From Vickermania ingenoplastis (lineage: Eukaryota; Euglenozoa; Kinetoplastea; Trypanosomatida; Trypanosomatidae): DNA of 64,000 nt. Below, in pieces: positions 54,901 through 64,000 of the stretch. Within the stretch, counting starts at the first letter, position 1; every line of letters begins with the position of its first letter. The notes below the pieces were generated by a model. That model worked only from the letters and a program-made list of their open reading frames with translations, had not been told where the DNA came from and searched no databases. The stretch lies in assembly GCA_010157825.1 (NCBI GenBank), contig VFSE01000175.1:534001-598000 (forward strand). Reading direction: 5' to 3'. The position numbers and the translations under genes were made by a program.

Positions 54901-57320
54901 ACCACGTCACACCGCGTGCCATGCGCGCTCTCTCGCGCCTCCAGAGCACGCTCTTCTATATGGCGCTGTGCCAATGCAGGGCTCCCAGGTGCCGGCCGCC
55001 GGCGCCATGGACAGCCTCGGCCGGAAAGCAGGAGCGAGCCGTGAAGAACATGAACACCGTCCAAGCCACTTCCGTTCCTCCACCCCGCAAGGAAGACGCT
55101 TGGGACGGCGTTACAACACGAGCCGAGAAGGCGGTGCACTACTGTGGCACGCTAGCGAAACAGGAGGCGGAAGTGGAGGTGTGGCGGCGCATTGCCTCCG
55201 ATACCCTAGGGGTGGCGTGCCTCTGCGCGGGCCCTGTTGTCCTCGCAGACTACCCGCCAGGGGCAGCTTCTCCTTTACCCGCCACTACCGGCGGCGGTCG
55301 TACAGAGAACACGGCTCTGTACCTAGCGGCCCTCTACCCGGATGTGCTGGGGTATATGCAGGAGGAGGATGCCGTCTTGGACGCCCTCTCCAGGCTGCTG
55401 GCCGGACCCCACACGCTGGAGTCGGTGGAGGCGGGAGCACTGGCCATGGATGCGCTCACGGCTACTGATCTCGCTCTGTATGGGTGTGTGCGGGCTGCGG
55501 TACGGTACCTGCTACAGGAACCACTGCTGTATCGCCTCGTAACGCGTTTCACCACACTGCGCCTCCACGCCCCACCAGTTAAAAGGAAGAAAACGAATCG
55601 TACCAAGAGGGAATCGAAGTGGGAGGAGGAGAACGGTGACGTGTTGCTGACCGCCCTCGAGCGGCTGCTGCACGTCCCCCCCTCTTGGCGCTGCCGAGGT
55701 ATGTGGCTATCACCGCAGCGCAGCGCTCTAGAAAAGGATGTCCACGCGGATCCGCGTCACCGGGCGGCTCAGGGTCCAACGGGGTGCCTTCTGGAGTGTG
55801 CGCAGGGGTTCCTTCGTACCATCGCTGCCCGCCTCGAGGCGGTCTACGCCTACCCACCCGCCATGAGTACCTACCTGCTACACCAACCGTTGTCACCTAC
55901 CCGCTGCCCCGCCTGCGTCGGCTCCCCCTTTTGTTTTGACGCGGGAAGTGGCAGCGATGGAGTGCCACCAGCGCTCTTCTTTGCGAGCGGTAACAGCGAA
56001 ACAGATGCGGTCACCACAGCGCCGCTTGTGGCCGCACGCAGCCGTTGGGGTTGTCGATCTCCTGCCCAGCAGCAAGCGCTGGCGCAGGGGCCTCTCCTTC
56101 GCGCTTGGTGCGGCGCAGGAGCACCTCCACCAGCGCGAGAGAGCAGCACTACTCGTCCACACGCCTCCTCGACCGCCGTACCGCCACCCCCTACGTCCTC
56201 CACGGTCTCGCTGCGACTCGTAGTCCTGCCGCTGAATCCCAGCAGCAGCACCGGCGGCGCTAGTGCGCCCGTTCTCCCTCGACTCTGCCCTCAGTGGGCG
56301 AGTACAGCACGACGTGAGAGCGGTAGCCCTGGTGGCGTGCCGTGCCTGCTCCCCTGCGCGGCGCTGCTCGACCCGCCGCCGGCACCCTTCTTCACCTCTC
56401 CCCTGTATCAAATACAAACAGAGGTGGAAGGAACGGAGCCGGCGGCCGCGGAGGCAGACGATCGCAGCACAAGCCGCAGAGAGAAGGGGAAGCGGCATGG
56501 TTCACCATCACCACCGCCGCCGCCGTCCATACCACCGCTGCTGCTGCTGGTGCTGCGGGCAGAGGTTGTCTATTCGCCCCAGCATTTGCTCCCTGTCCTG
56601 CGTGAGCTGCGCCGAGAACAGGAACCGGCTGCTGAGCGCCGGAGGGATGCCGACCCTGCGGCGCCGCACGGCTCGCTGGCACGGCTCCTGCGGGACCTGC
56701 AGGTTGGGGTGGAGCAGTGCACCGCCGTGCCCCCCGCACACACGGGAGCCGCCCCCACCTCGTCTTCATCTTCATCCTTTTCCTCTACGGTGCTGGTGAT
56801 CAACGAAACAGCGCTGGCGGAGCAGGGCGGCAAAGAAGACGTCGCTGAGGCGGCGGAGCGGCTTGCGGCCGCCTCCCGTGCGGAGCTGGGTGGAAAGCCA
56901 GGGTACACCGTACCGCTGCAGGCCAGCGGAGAGAGCCAAGACAACGAAACCTCCACAGCGAGTGACAGGCCTCTTCCCTCCCCCCGTGCCGCACGGCGCA
57001 CGTGCCTGTCGATACGGAGCAAGAAGGAGCCGGCGCGGCACCAACCCCTCCGGCGCCGCCGCCGACCGGGCTGCGCGACGGCTGGGAGCAGCGCTACAGC
57101 GGCGACCTGCGTGGGCCAGCGCCGCCTGATGGCCGCGGGGGTGCGGTGGGTGGCCCGCACTCTCTGTGGCGGCAGCGACTGGTGTTCGCCCCCGCAGGGA
57201 CCGGCTCCAGTGGACCAGCACCGGCAGAGTGGAGCCACCGCAGGCGTTTCCTCCTCCTCCTCGAGGGCGGTGATGCACCGGCACCTTGGCGGCTCTTCTT
57301 TTGCTGCACCCGACACCAGA

Positions 57321-57352
<32 letters not shown>

Positions 57353-59090
57353 CCGGGGCCGGCGTGTGCTGCACGACCCCATTGCTGCCGCTTTTGATGC
57401 TCTCGAGGCGGCCGAAGAGCGCGAAAAGGCGACCTCCAGCGAGACGAGGAGGGAGGGAGCCTCCACCTCCACGCCGCCCGCCGCTGTGCCGCAGACCCGC
57501 CGAAGCATTGTGCTGCTCCCTTTTGCATTGCCGATGGGAGCCGACGAGGTGGACGGTGGTCCTCTTCCCGTCGTCCGCGGCGTGGCGGCGGGGCTGTGGG
57601 ACGTGGTAGCCCGGGCGACGGAGGAGCTGTTGGGAACGATCCTGCACTCGGCAATGGAAGCAGAGACGTCCGCTGGCCATCACTGCAGCACCAGTAGCAA
57701 CAACAGTAGCGACGAAGAAGACCAAGTGGAGGCGGAGTTGGAGGGGATACGCCAGGAGGTGGCCGCAGCTCTGAGCCACCTCTCCCTGACATCCAACTCC
57801 CTTGCCAAGAGCACGACGGGCAGGGGAAGGAATAGGATGGAGGGGGGTCGCGGCACCTCGTCCTCCCCCTCCGGCCCGCGCCTGCCCGCTCTTCCTACGC
57901 CTTCCTCCAGCCCAACTACGCTGGGGAGCTTTCGCCAGGCGCTGCTCGAGCGTGTGGGGTGGGAGGTGCTACACTTTATTTCCACCCGACTGCTGCTGAT
58001 GCCGCCCTGGTGCATGGGCGGGGCTGCCGCACCACTGGCGCAGACCCTGAACTGGTTGCAGCAGCAGCTGTCCGATGAGCTCGCCGGCACACAGACGGAT
58101 GACAGTGACGAGCAGCCTGCGAGGGAGAGTGGCAGGACCGCTACGGCACTCAGCCCTTTCTTCTCTCCTCCCACAGCTGGTGATGCCCGCAACAGTGGCA
58201 GGATGATGGAGGATGCGACGCGGCTTGTACGAGATGTGGCGGCAGGGCTCGAGAAGACCCGCTGTAGTCTTGCGCTCCCGGCTCACACCCGTTCCTACCG
58301 CTGGTGGTGGAACACATTGCTGCGCGAGATGGCCGCCGTGGAGGACCCCAGCGACTCGCTATCCGCTCCAAATCTTCGTGGCATCACCGGAACGTTTCTG
58401 GGGAAGCTCGGGCTTGCCACAGCGCACGGTAACGCACCAGCTTCACCCCGGCCCCACGCACCCCCACCTCCGCAGCCGTCGTACGGCGTTCGGACAGCGC
58501 ACAGCCTGTGCGTGTCGCTGCTGACGCCCCAGCACTGGTCAGCGTGCCAGCAGGATGCGACGCGGATTATTGCCCAGCTGGAGCAGCGGCTGACTCATCT
58601 GCTTCGCCTGCTCTTTCCTCCTGGGACGGACAGAACAGCGCTGCCGGCGGGGGCGCAGCGTTTGTTGGAGGCGTTGGAACCGGAGGAGACGGCCGAGGCC
58701 CGCAGCAGAACGACGTGTACAGGCGACAGCAGAGCGGCGTTGCCGGAGCCGTGGGCTCGCCTTGCGTACCCGTATACTCAGCGGGCCTTGCGGACGGTGT
58801 TCTCCGCCCCCCCTTCCCACCCGTGCGAGAGAGAGTTAAAAACAAAGCAAAACAAACAAACAAAAAAACAAACAAACAAACAGCAACACATTCTGCTGTC
58901 AGCTTCCTACTGCCTTTCTTTTGTCACGACAAGAAGAGCCGCAACTTGCTCACATAATTGGATTACACACGTGTGCACGGATAGCCGTTGGTGGAATAAT
59001 ACGGCCCCCCCCGCCCACTTAAAATTGAAGAAGAATGCTGAACTGAATGGAGAACGCTGTTTTCTTTTCCCCTTTTCTTTTCCCCTTTAA
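51969..59090 (+). CDS. Giant hypothetical protein (about 2,290-2,373 residues)
   Basis: Open from ATG 51969 to 59090. I do not recognise a family. The N-terminal ~530 residues are Pro/Glu/Ser/Thr-rich and disordered-looking, with three psi-K-x-E sumoylation-type motifs (IKTE, VKRE, VKAE) at about 336-450. More ordered, hydrophobic-patterned stretches occur at about 840-890 (LFHYWLLGVDVGIVRALDPI), 930-1010, and 1115-1200 (LYLAALYPDVLGYMQEEDAV). An octanucleotide GGTCGGGG repeat at about 57313-57360 encodes an alternating Arg/Gly run near residue 1785. The last ~85 codons run through AAAC-repeat sequence typical of 3' UTRs. If the C7 run at 58807-58813 holds one extra base, the reading ends instead at TAA 58836-58838, just before that repeat. 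The frame is much too long and biased to be chance. Confidence 0.72.
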
Positions 59091-59171
59091 TTATTTCTTT
59101 TAATTATTTCTTCTTCACCATGTTTGATTTCTCTCTTGGATTTTTTTTTTTGTGCCGTGAAGGCACTCATC

Positions 59172-59219
<48 letters not shown>

Positions 59220-59333
59220 AATAAAAGGCGTTCTATTGTTGTACTTATTATTATTATTATTATTATTATTTTGTTCTTCACTAGACTTCTCTAGACCTGT
59301 TCGTTTCTTTCTCTTCCGAACGTGCCTTCTGTA
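59091..59333 (+). other. Short spacer with microsatellites and acceptor
   Basis: Contains (AT)n at 59174-59204 running into (AAT)n to 59223, and (ATT)n at about 59245-59270. TTTTGTTCTTCACTAG gives an AG at 59283-59284 as the likely trans-splice acceptor, 49 nt before the next ATG. Confidence 0.6.
59174..59223. repeat. Compound microsatellite (AT)n(AAT)n
   Basis: About 15 AT dinucleotides directly followed by about six AAT trinucleotides. Confidence 0.9.
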
Positions 59334-59804
59334 ATGCCTGTATGGCGCATAGCTGCGGTACATCCACGGCGCTCGCGGCGGTGCACAACGGTGCCGCTCT
59401 TCTTTCGGCACTTCAACGAGTGGGCGGCGGTCCCGCTGCGGATCGGCTGTGGCGTGGGGCACTTCTCGATGCTGCTCACCGCCGTGAAGTACATGTGTGA
59501 GAGAGCACAGGGGCCGCACGACAAACTGATGGCACGCCCCATCGCCCTCTTTTTAGTGTTTGTGTGTATGACCACGTTGCTGGTCTCCAGCTTGGGGGTG
59601 TTCACGGGTCGAACGCTGCGCAGTGCTGCGATCAACGCTTTCCACATTGCGGCACACCTTGGGGCCACGGGTTTTTTGCTGTGGATGTGGTGGGCGGATG
59701 TACTTGTGGAGAAAATATTCATATTTTTCTACGCCTTCGGCCTTGTTCCCGCGCTGGTGGAAGTCCTCGCACTGCTGAGCTCCATGCGCAATGGTATTGA
59801 TTGA
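59334..59804 (+). CDS. TMEM107: TMEM107-like ciliary transition-zone membrane protein
   Basis: 156 residues from ATG 59334; the in-frame GTG at 59322 is not needed. Four hydrophobic segments are visible: about 36-55 (GCGVGHFSMLLTAVKYM), 70-92 (IALFLVFVCMTTLLVSSLGV), 101-122 (INAFHIAAHLGATGFLLWMW) and 127-150 (IFIFFYAFGLVPALVEVLAL). Spacing and wording resemble TMEM107, in particular the N-x2-H-x2-AH-x2-A block and the final aromatic-P-A-x2-E-x-L helix (human: YIFVFCSALPAVTEMALF). TMEM107 is a small four-pass component of the MKS module at the ciliary transition zone, which suits a flagellate. The family is short and divergent, so this is a pattern-based call. An Arg-rich N-terminus precedes the first helix. 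Confidence 0.7.
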   Translation: MPVWRIAAVHPRRSRRCTTVPLFFRHFNEWAAVPLRIGCGVGHFSMLLTAVKYMCERAQGPHDKLMARPIALFLVFVCMTTLLVSSLGVFTGRTLRSAAINAFHIAAHLGATGFLLWMWWADVLVEKIFIFFYAFGLVPALVEVLALLSSMRNGID

Positions 59805-62074
59805 TATGGAAAGTGTGTGAGAGGGAGAGAGAGAGGTCGTCGTAGGACATCGTTCTGCTGGAAATGATGCCGAGAGGCAGCTGGATACTTCTTTTTATCC
59901 TCTCAGTTCAAAGAAAACCAAAGACGGACAACTTCAACAAAACGATACTCTCTTTTCTTCTTCTTATTATCTTTTTTTTTCCAAAGAAAAGATGTAGATT
60001 GCCGATTATATGTTCGTTGATGTATCGGGAATTCTACAGTTCCCATCCGAGACACATTGGCGGACGCCTTCGCCTCTCCTTCCTTGTAATTGCGATCTCA
60101 CCATTTTCTCCTCTCCGCTCTATTATTTCTTACTTTTTTTTTTCAATATTTATTTTTGCTCTTCTCATTCATCAACCCTTCCACTCCCCCCCCCCCCCCC
60201 TCCATACATAAATGAGTAATCGTTTCTAATAAGTAGAGACAATACAGAGAAAAAGAACAGAAGAAAAGAGGAGCTCCGCCCAGGACACCGCTAGAAGGAG
60301 GGCTGCTCGATTATTATTAGTAGTATACATATATTTCTGTTTTCTTTGTGAAGGAGGTAAGCGAGACCCCCCCCCCCCTTCCCGCCCTGTCTCCCGCTGC
60401 ACACATCTCGTTTGACTATCGGGTACAACAACTATATATTACAGCTACTCTTGCGGCTCCACACCTGAGTGTGTGTGCAGCTAAGCTTATCTGTTTCCTT
60501 AGACTAACAATAACAACTTGCCGATTGACAAGTCAAAACAATCCGATACACCACCTATACCTAAAGGAGGGGGGAAAATCAACACACACAAACAAAACAA
60601 AGGGTACACAAACACAAACAATAAAAAAAAAAACAACAAAAGAAAGTAAACAAACCACAAGGAGCAGGGATAGAACTTACCTATATATTCAGTTCTCTCT
60701 CCATACTAATCTGCGTATCAAGAGTTTTGCCTTTGTCTGCTTACAGCTTTCATATCATCGATTTATTAGTAGTACGCCTCTCGCGAGCGAGCGGGGGATT
60801 CTTATCCCTATCCCGTCCATTTTTTTTTTGCTTTTTTTTTTTGGTTTCATTGAACAAACAACAAAAGCAACGACAAAAAAAAAAAAGGAATCAAACACAA
60901 CAGGACAGCAAAATATCTGGAAGAAGTCTCTTCGAAGGAGTTTAACCCCATTCAATAATTACTATACTCCTCTTTTTTTTCCCTGCTTCCCCCTCTTTGT
61001 GTGGGTTTCTTATTCCTTTTTTCTTTTTTGTTTTTTGCTCTTGTTGTCTGTCACGACGCACCTCACCCATCATAACAGTTTTGAGTTGAGTCTATTGGTC
61101 TTTTCAGAGTTTATTATTATTATTATTATTATTATTTATTTGATCGATTTTATTTGTTAAATAATAAATCAAACTTCTTTTCGTGGTAGCTCTTTCCCCT
61201 TTAACACACACACACACACACACAGAGACTATCAGAAGAGAAGTCCACATCTGAACTTTTTTTTCCTCTTTTCTTTATTATTGTTGTTGTGGCTCTCGCT
61301 CTCTCGACTAGCGCAGCAGAGGGAAAGAGGCCTTAAAAAGGGGAGATCCACTGGGAGTTGTTGGGTATCATCCTTCTTACTGTACACTCATCGCATCAGA
61401 AAGAGAGAGAGAGAGAGAGCGAGAGGGAGGGAAGAAATCAACAACATTTCAAAAGATTGCGGCCGGGCATAGAGGCCTACCCCCCTTACCCATACATTGC
61501 TCTTAGGCCCCCCACTTCTTTATATATATATATATATAACGCTTCTCCTCTCTCTTCTGCTTGTGGTTGCTCTGTCAGTGGCAAAGAAACCAACAACACC
61601 AAACAGCATAGCAAGTACGCATCTGGTAAAATATTAGAGGGAAGACGGCGCGACCATCATCATCTCTTCATCTGCCAGTGGGAATTTGCCTTTTTTTTTG
61701 TGTCTGTGTGTGCCACTACGTGTTGCGGTGGTGTGTGTGTGTGTGTGGGACACACGAGTGGATCCATTTTCCTGTGAGGCTGGGGATTCGGCTCAGTGAA
61801 CAAGGAGAGCCAAGTGAAAAGAAAACAAAGCGGAATCCAATTCGTACGTCTGCCTTCCCTGAGTTGGCCACTCCATATACTCTGCGGCCGCCCAGGTTAC
61901 ACATCGCTAACAGGGAGTGGCGTAGCAGTGGCCATTGTGCGGCGGAAATAGATAGACGTTCACGCCCACACCAGCTCATCAACACCTATACCCATATATT
62001 TATTTTATATTTGTAAATTTATAAACAGCCTTTTCTTTCTTTCTTTTTTCCTTTTGTGGTAAGTGTGTCTACGT
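59805..62074 (+). other. AT-rich intergenic region
   Basis: Homopolymers (C run at 60186-60200, A and T tracts), (ATT)n at 61114-61139, CA and GT repeats, GA repeat at 61402-61420. I see no gene. T/C tracts at 62031-62055 with AG at 62062-62063 form the acceptor of the last gene, giving a leader of only 11 nt. Confidence 0.55.
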
Positions 62075-64000
62075 ATGACCTTTGGCCGTACCATCGGCGG
62101 CGAGTCCCCGCACCGAAGCCCCCCGCCGTCGCCCCAGGAATGCACTGAGGAGCTCGACGTCTTGAAGGGGTTCTCGCTACTGGAGCCGTCCAACGACTCG
62201 GAACCGGACTTGTGCAAGTGCTTCCGACACGCGGCCTTTTACGACGTTTTTTTGGGTGTCTTTGCGGAAGAGCACCTTCGCCGCGAGTGCTTCCAAAAAC
62301 AGCAGAACAAGCCCAGTCAGCGGACGTGTTGCGTGTGTGAGGTCACCTCCACCACCAACGGGCGCGGGGTCCGCAGCGGGGCCTTTCGCTCTTCGATGAG
62401 AGGCTTTGGCTTCGGGGCGTCCACCTCCTCCCTCTCACGGCTTCGCCCAGGAACAACGAAGCAAGAGCATCATGAGTTCACCTTGAGCGGTACGGGGGCC
62501 AGCAGCGCCACCACTGGGACGACCCGCATTAGTTTCCAGGCCGGGAACTCCTCCTCCTTCACCACCACTATCGTCCCCCCCAACGCCGCAACTCTGACCG
62601 CCGCCGGGGAGGCGTCCCTGCGCGGAAGTCTTTCCTTCTCCCCCATCGGGATCGGCTTCAGCTCGGCAAACCAGCGGCTCAGCATCGCCGCCGGGGGGTC
62701 GTCCGCCATCGGGCGCGGGGCGGCCTTGGCGCGAGACGATAGCTACGGCGGCGGCAACAGCAGCACCGCCACCTCGCGGCAGTCTACCACCACGAGGGTG
62801 CCGAGTCTTTCCGCCGAGGAGGTTCACGACTACTCCCCTAGCGCCAACGCCTCCATCACCGCAAGCCCATTGAAACGCGCTCGCTACAGGTCGTCGCAGA
62901 TGAGCCCTTCTCTATCCACGCAGGCCGAGGCGCCACAGACGCTTTTTATGTGCGTCACATGCGCCAAGTGCTTCTGCTGCGACCACGTTCACTCGCACTA
63001 CGAGCAGCACATGATGGACGACATCAAGGGCATGGCGTACCCGCTGCACTCGTACTTTATTGGGGTGCCAGACCGAGTGTCCGATGATGTCCACCAGCTC
63101 TACAGGGAGGCGCCATGGGGTCTGGCCTTTCCTGTCGTGGTGGTGAAGGGCGTGGAGGAGGAGAGCGCATACTCCAAGAAGCGATTCATCGTCGATGCCG
63201 GTGTCCGGCAGGCGGTGCTGCAGCCGTCCTTCCGACGGCTGCCCAACCAGGCAGCCGCCCCCTCGCCCCCGGCGGTGGGGAGCAGCCACAGCACGTTGCT
63301 CATGTCGAACGCGGATACGCCGTCTCGGTCTGTGCTCCACTCCGAGGAGACGCGGATGGGGGCGTCGACCTCGTCGTGGTACAAGGGGGGTGACGCGAGC
63401 GCCATGGATCCCACCGGCGCCGCTGGCGCCGCGGCAAGGGGAAACCGCCCCGTTCTTCCAAAGCCTGTAATGTACGCAGCAGCGAGCCCTCACGGGCGGT
63501 GGAGCTACCTCGTGTGGTGCGCCAAGTGCAACGGTGTGCAGTGCTCAAGACTCCGTGAAGCAGCGTACGACTCCAGGGATAAGACACAGAATGCGGTGCG
63601 GCAGCTCGGGAATCTCACCGCGTTCCTCGTGTACTGCCACCTGCGCAGGGTGCGACTGGAGGCGCCGAAGAAGTACTTGGAGTTTTTTAGTCGTATGAGA
63701 GCTCCGACCGGCGCGGCTTCACCGGCTGGGTTCAACGGAGGCAAGTACGCCAACGGCTATGGGCCCAATCCAGGTGGCCCCCGCCGCCTGGATGTAGACA
63801 TGTCTGGCCCCGGGAGTCCGTCTCTCCGCACCGTCCACATGACGGAGAGCGCCATGGGCTCCATGACGGGACGGTACGGCAGCAACAACAACAGCTGGCT
63901 CAACACCGCGGACTCCCCCGCGTGCGCCTCACCGCGGCGCATGATCGGCTGCTTCTCGCCTAGTAATGCCGCGCGGCGGCAACTCTTCACCAAGGCGTAT
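62075..64000 (+). CDS. Cys/His-rich hypothetical protein, 5' part (runs off the window)
   Basis: Open from ATG 62075 through all 642 codons to the window end. Clustered cysteines and histidines suggest metal binding. The clusters are CKCFRH at about 47-52, CCVCE at about 85-89, a dense group CVTCAKCFCCDHVHSHYEQH at 293-312, and CAKCNGVQC from about 482. The dense group has the feel of a UBP-type or similar zinc finger (C-x2-C-x2-C ... H-x-H-x3-H), but spacing does not match one family with confidence. Between the first two groups and the third lies a Ser/Thr/Gly-rich, probably disordered segment (about 95-285). Aromatic and hydrophobic patterns at 313-390 and 500-560 look folded. The acceptor 11 nt upstream supports the start. 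No function assigned. Confidence 0.7.
   Translation, partial: MTFGRTIGGESPHRSPPPSPQECTEELDVLKGFSLLEPSNDSEPDLCKCFRHAAFYDVFLGVFAEEHLRRECFQKQQNKPSQRTCCVCEVTSTTNGRGVRSGAFRSSMRGFGFGASTSSLSRLRPGTTKQEHHEFTLSGTGASSATTGTTRISFQAGNSSSFTTTIVPPNAATLTAAGEASLRGSLSFSPIGIGFSSANQRLSIAAGGSSAIGRGAALARDDSYGGGNSSTATSRQSTTTRVPSLSAEEVHDYSPSANASITASPLKRARYRSSQMSPSLSTQAEAPQTLFMCVTCAKCFCCDHVHSHYEQHMMDDIKGMAYPLHSYFIGVPDRVSDDVHQLYREAPWGLAFPVVVVKGVEEESAYSKKRFIVDAGVRQAVLQPSFRRLPNQAAAPSPPAVGSSHSTLLMSNADTPSRSVLHSEETRMGASTSSWYKGGDASAMDPTGAAGAAARGNRPVLPKPVMYAAASPHGRWSYLVWCAKCNGVQCSRLREAAYDSRDKTQNAVRQLGNLTAFLVYCHLRRVRLEAPKKYLEFFSRMRAPTGAASPAGFNGGKYANGYGPNPGGPRRLDVDMSGPGSPSLRTVHMTESAMGSMTGRYGSNNNSWLNTADSPACASPRRMIGCFSPSNAARRQLFTKAY

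Noticed and set aside
60348-61160. 270-codon frame in the last spacer
   Set aside because: Built from A and T tracts and microsatellites; lacks the GC-rich codon use of the real genes.

Overview
The window looks like nuclear DNA of a trypanosomatid (kinetoplastid) flagellate. Every convincing gene is intronless and lies on the + strand, as in a polycistronic transcription unit. Most genes are preceded by a long polypyrimidine tract followed by AG, the usual spliced-leader trans-splicing signal. The gene products (malonyl-CoA decarboxylase, SDHAF2, METTL9, importin alpha, NOM1/Sgd1, TMEM107) are eukaryotic, and TMEM107 implies a cilium/flagellum. Coding DNA is GC-rich. Intergenic DNA is long (0.5-4.7 kb), AT-rich and full of homopolymers and short tandem repeats. 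The genus cannot be fixed from sequence alone.

Layout. 1-10.8 kb: 3' end of an RF-1-domain (translation release/rescue) gene, malonyl-CoA decarboxylase, SDHAF2, then a 4.7 kb spacer holding a perfect 7 x 40 bp minisatellite. 10.9-19.6 kb: a very large low-complexity protein ending in a degenerate, P-loop-less kinesin-like region with a WW-like motif and a coiled coil; it is split into three frames, apparently at two G6 runs. 21-25.3 kb: a METTL9-family histidine methyltransferase and a three-RRM RNA-binding protein. 25.6 kb: a short interstitial telomere-like repeat. 26.9-41.5 kb: a tandem array of about 17.4 units of roughly 840 bp. Each unit carries one good C/D-box snoRNA candidate whose D-box guide is complementary over 14 nt to the trypanosomatid SSU rRNA sequence as I remember it. 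41.5-43.9 kb: unexplained DNA of different texture. 43.9-51.5 kb: importin alpha, a 76-nt tRNA-like RNA candidate, a four-helix membrane protein and NOM1/Sgd1. 52-59 kb: a giant protein of unknown function. 59.3-59.8 kb: TMEM107-like. 62.1 kb to the end: the 5' part of a Cys/His-rich protein.

Neighbours in trypanosomatid units are usually functionally unrelated. Even so, the snoRNA array, NOM1 and importin alpha all relate to ribosome biogenesis or nuclear traffic, and the tRNA-like RNA resembles the second RNA of the trypanosomatid signal recognition particle. Several suspected frame breaks all fall in G6 or C7 runs and all have the same sign (one base too many). Either the assembly over-calls homopolymers or the genes are truly broken; the sequence alone cannot say which.
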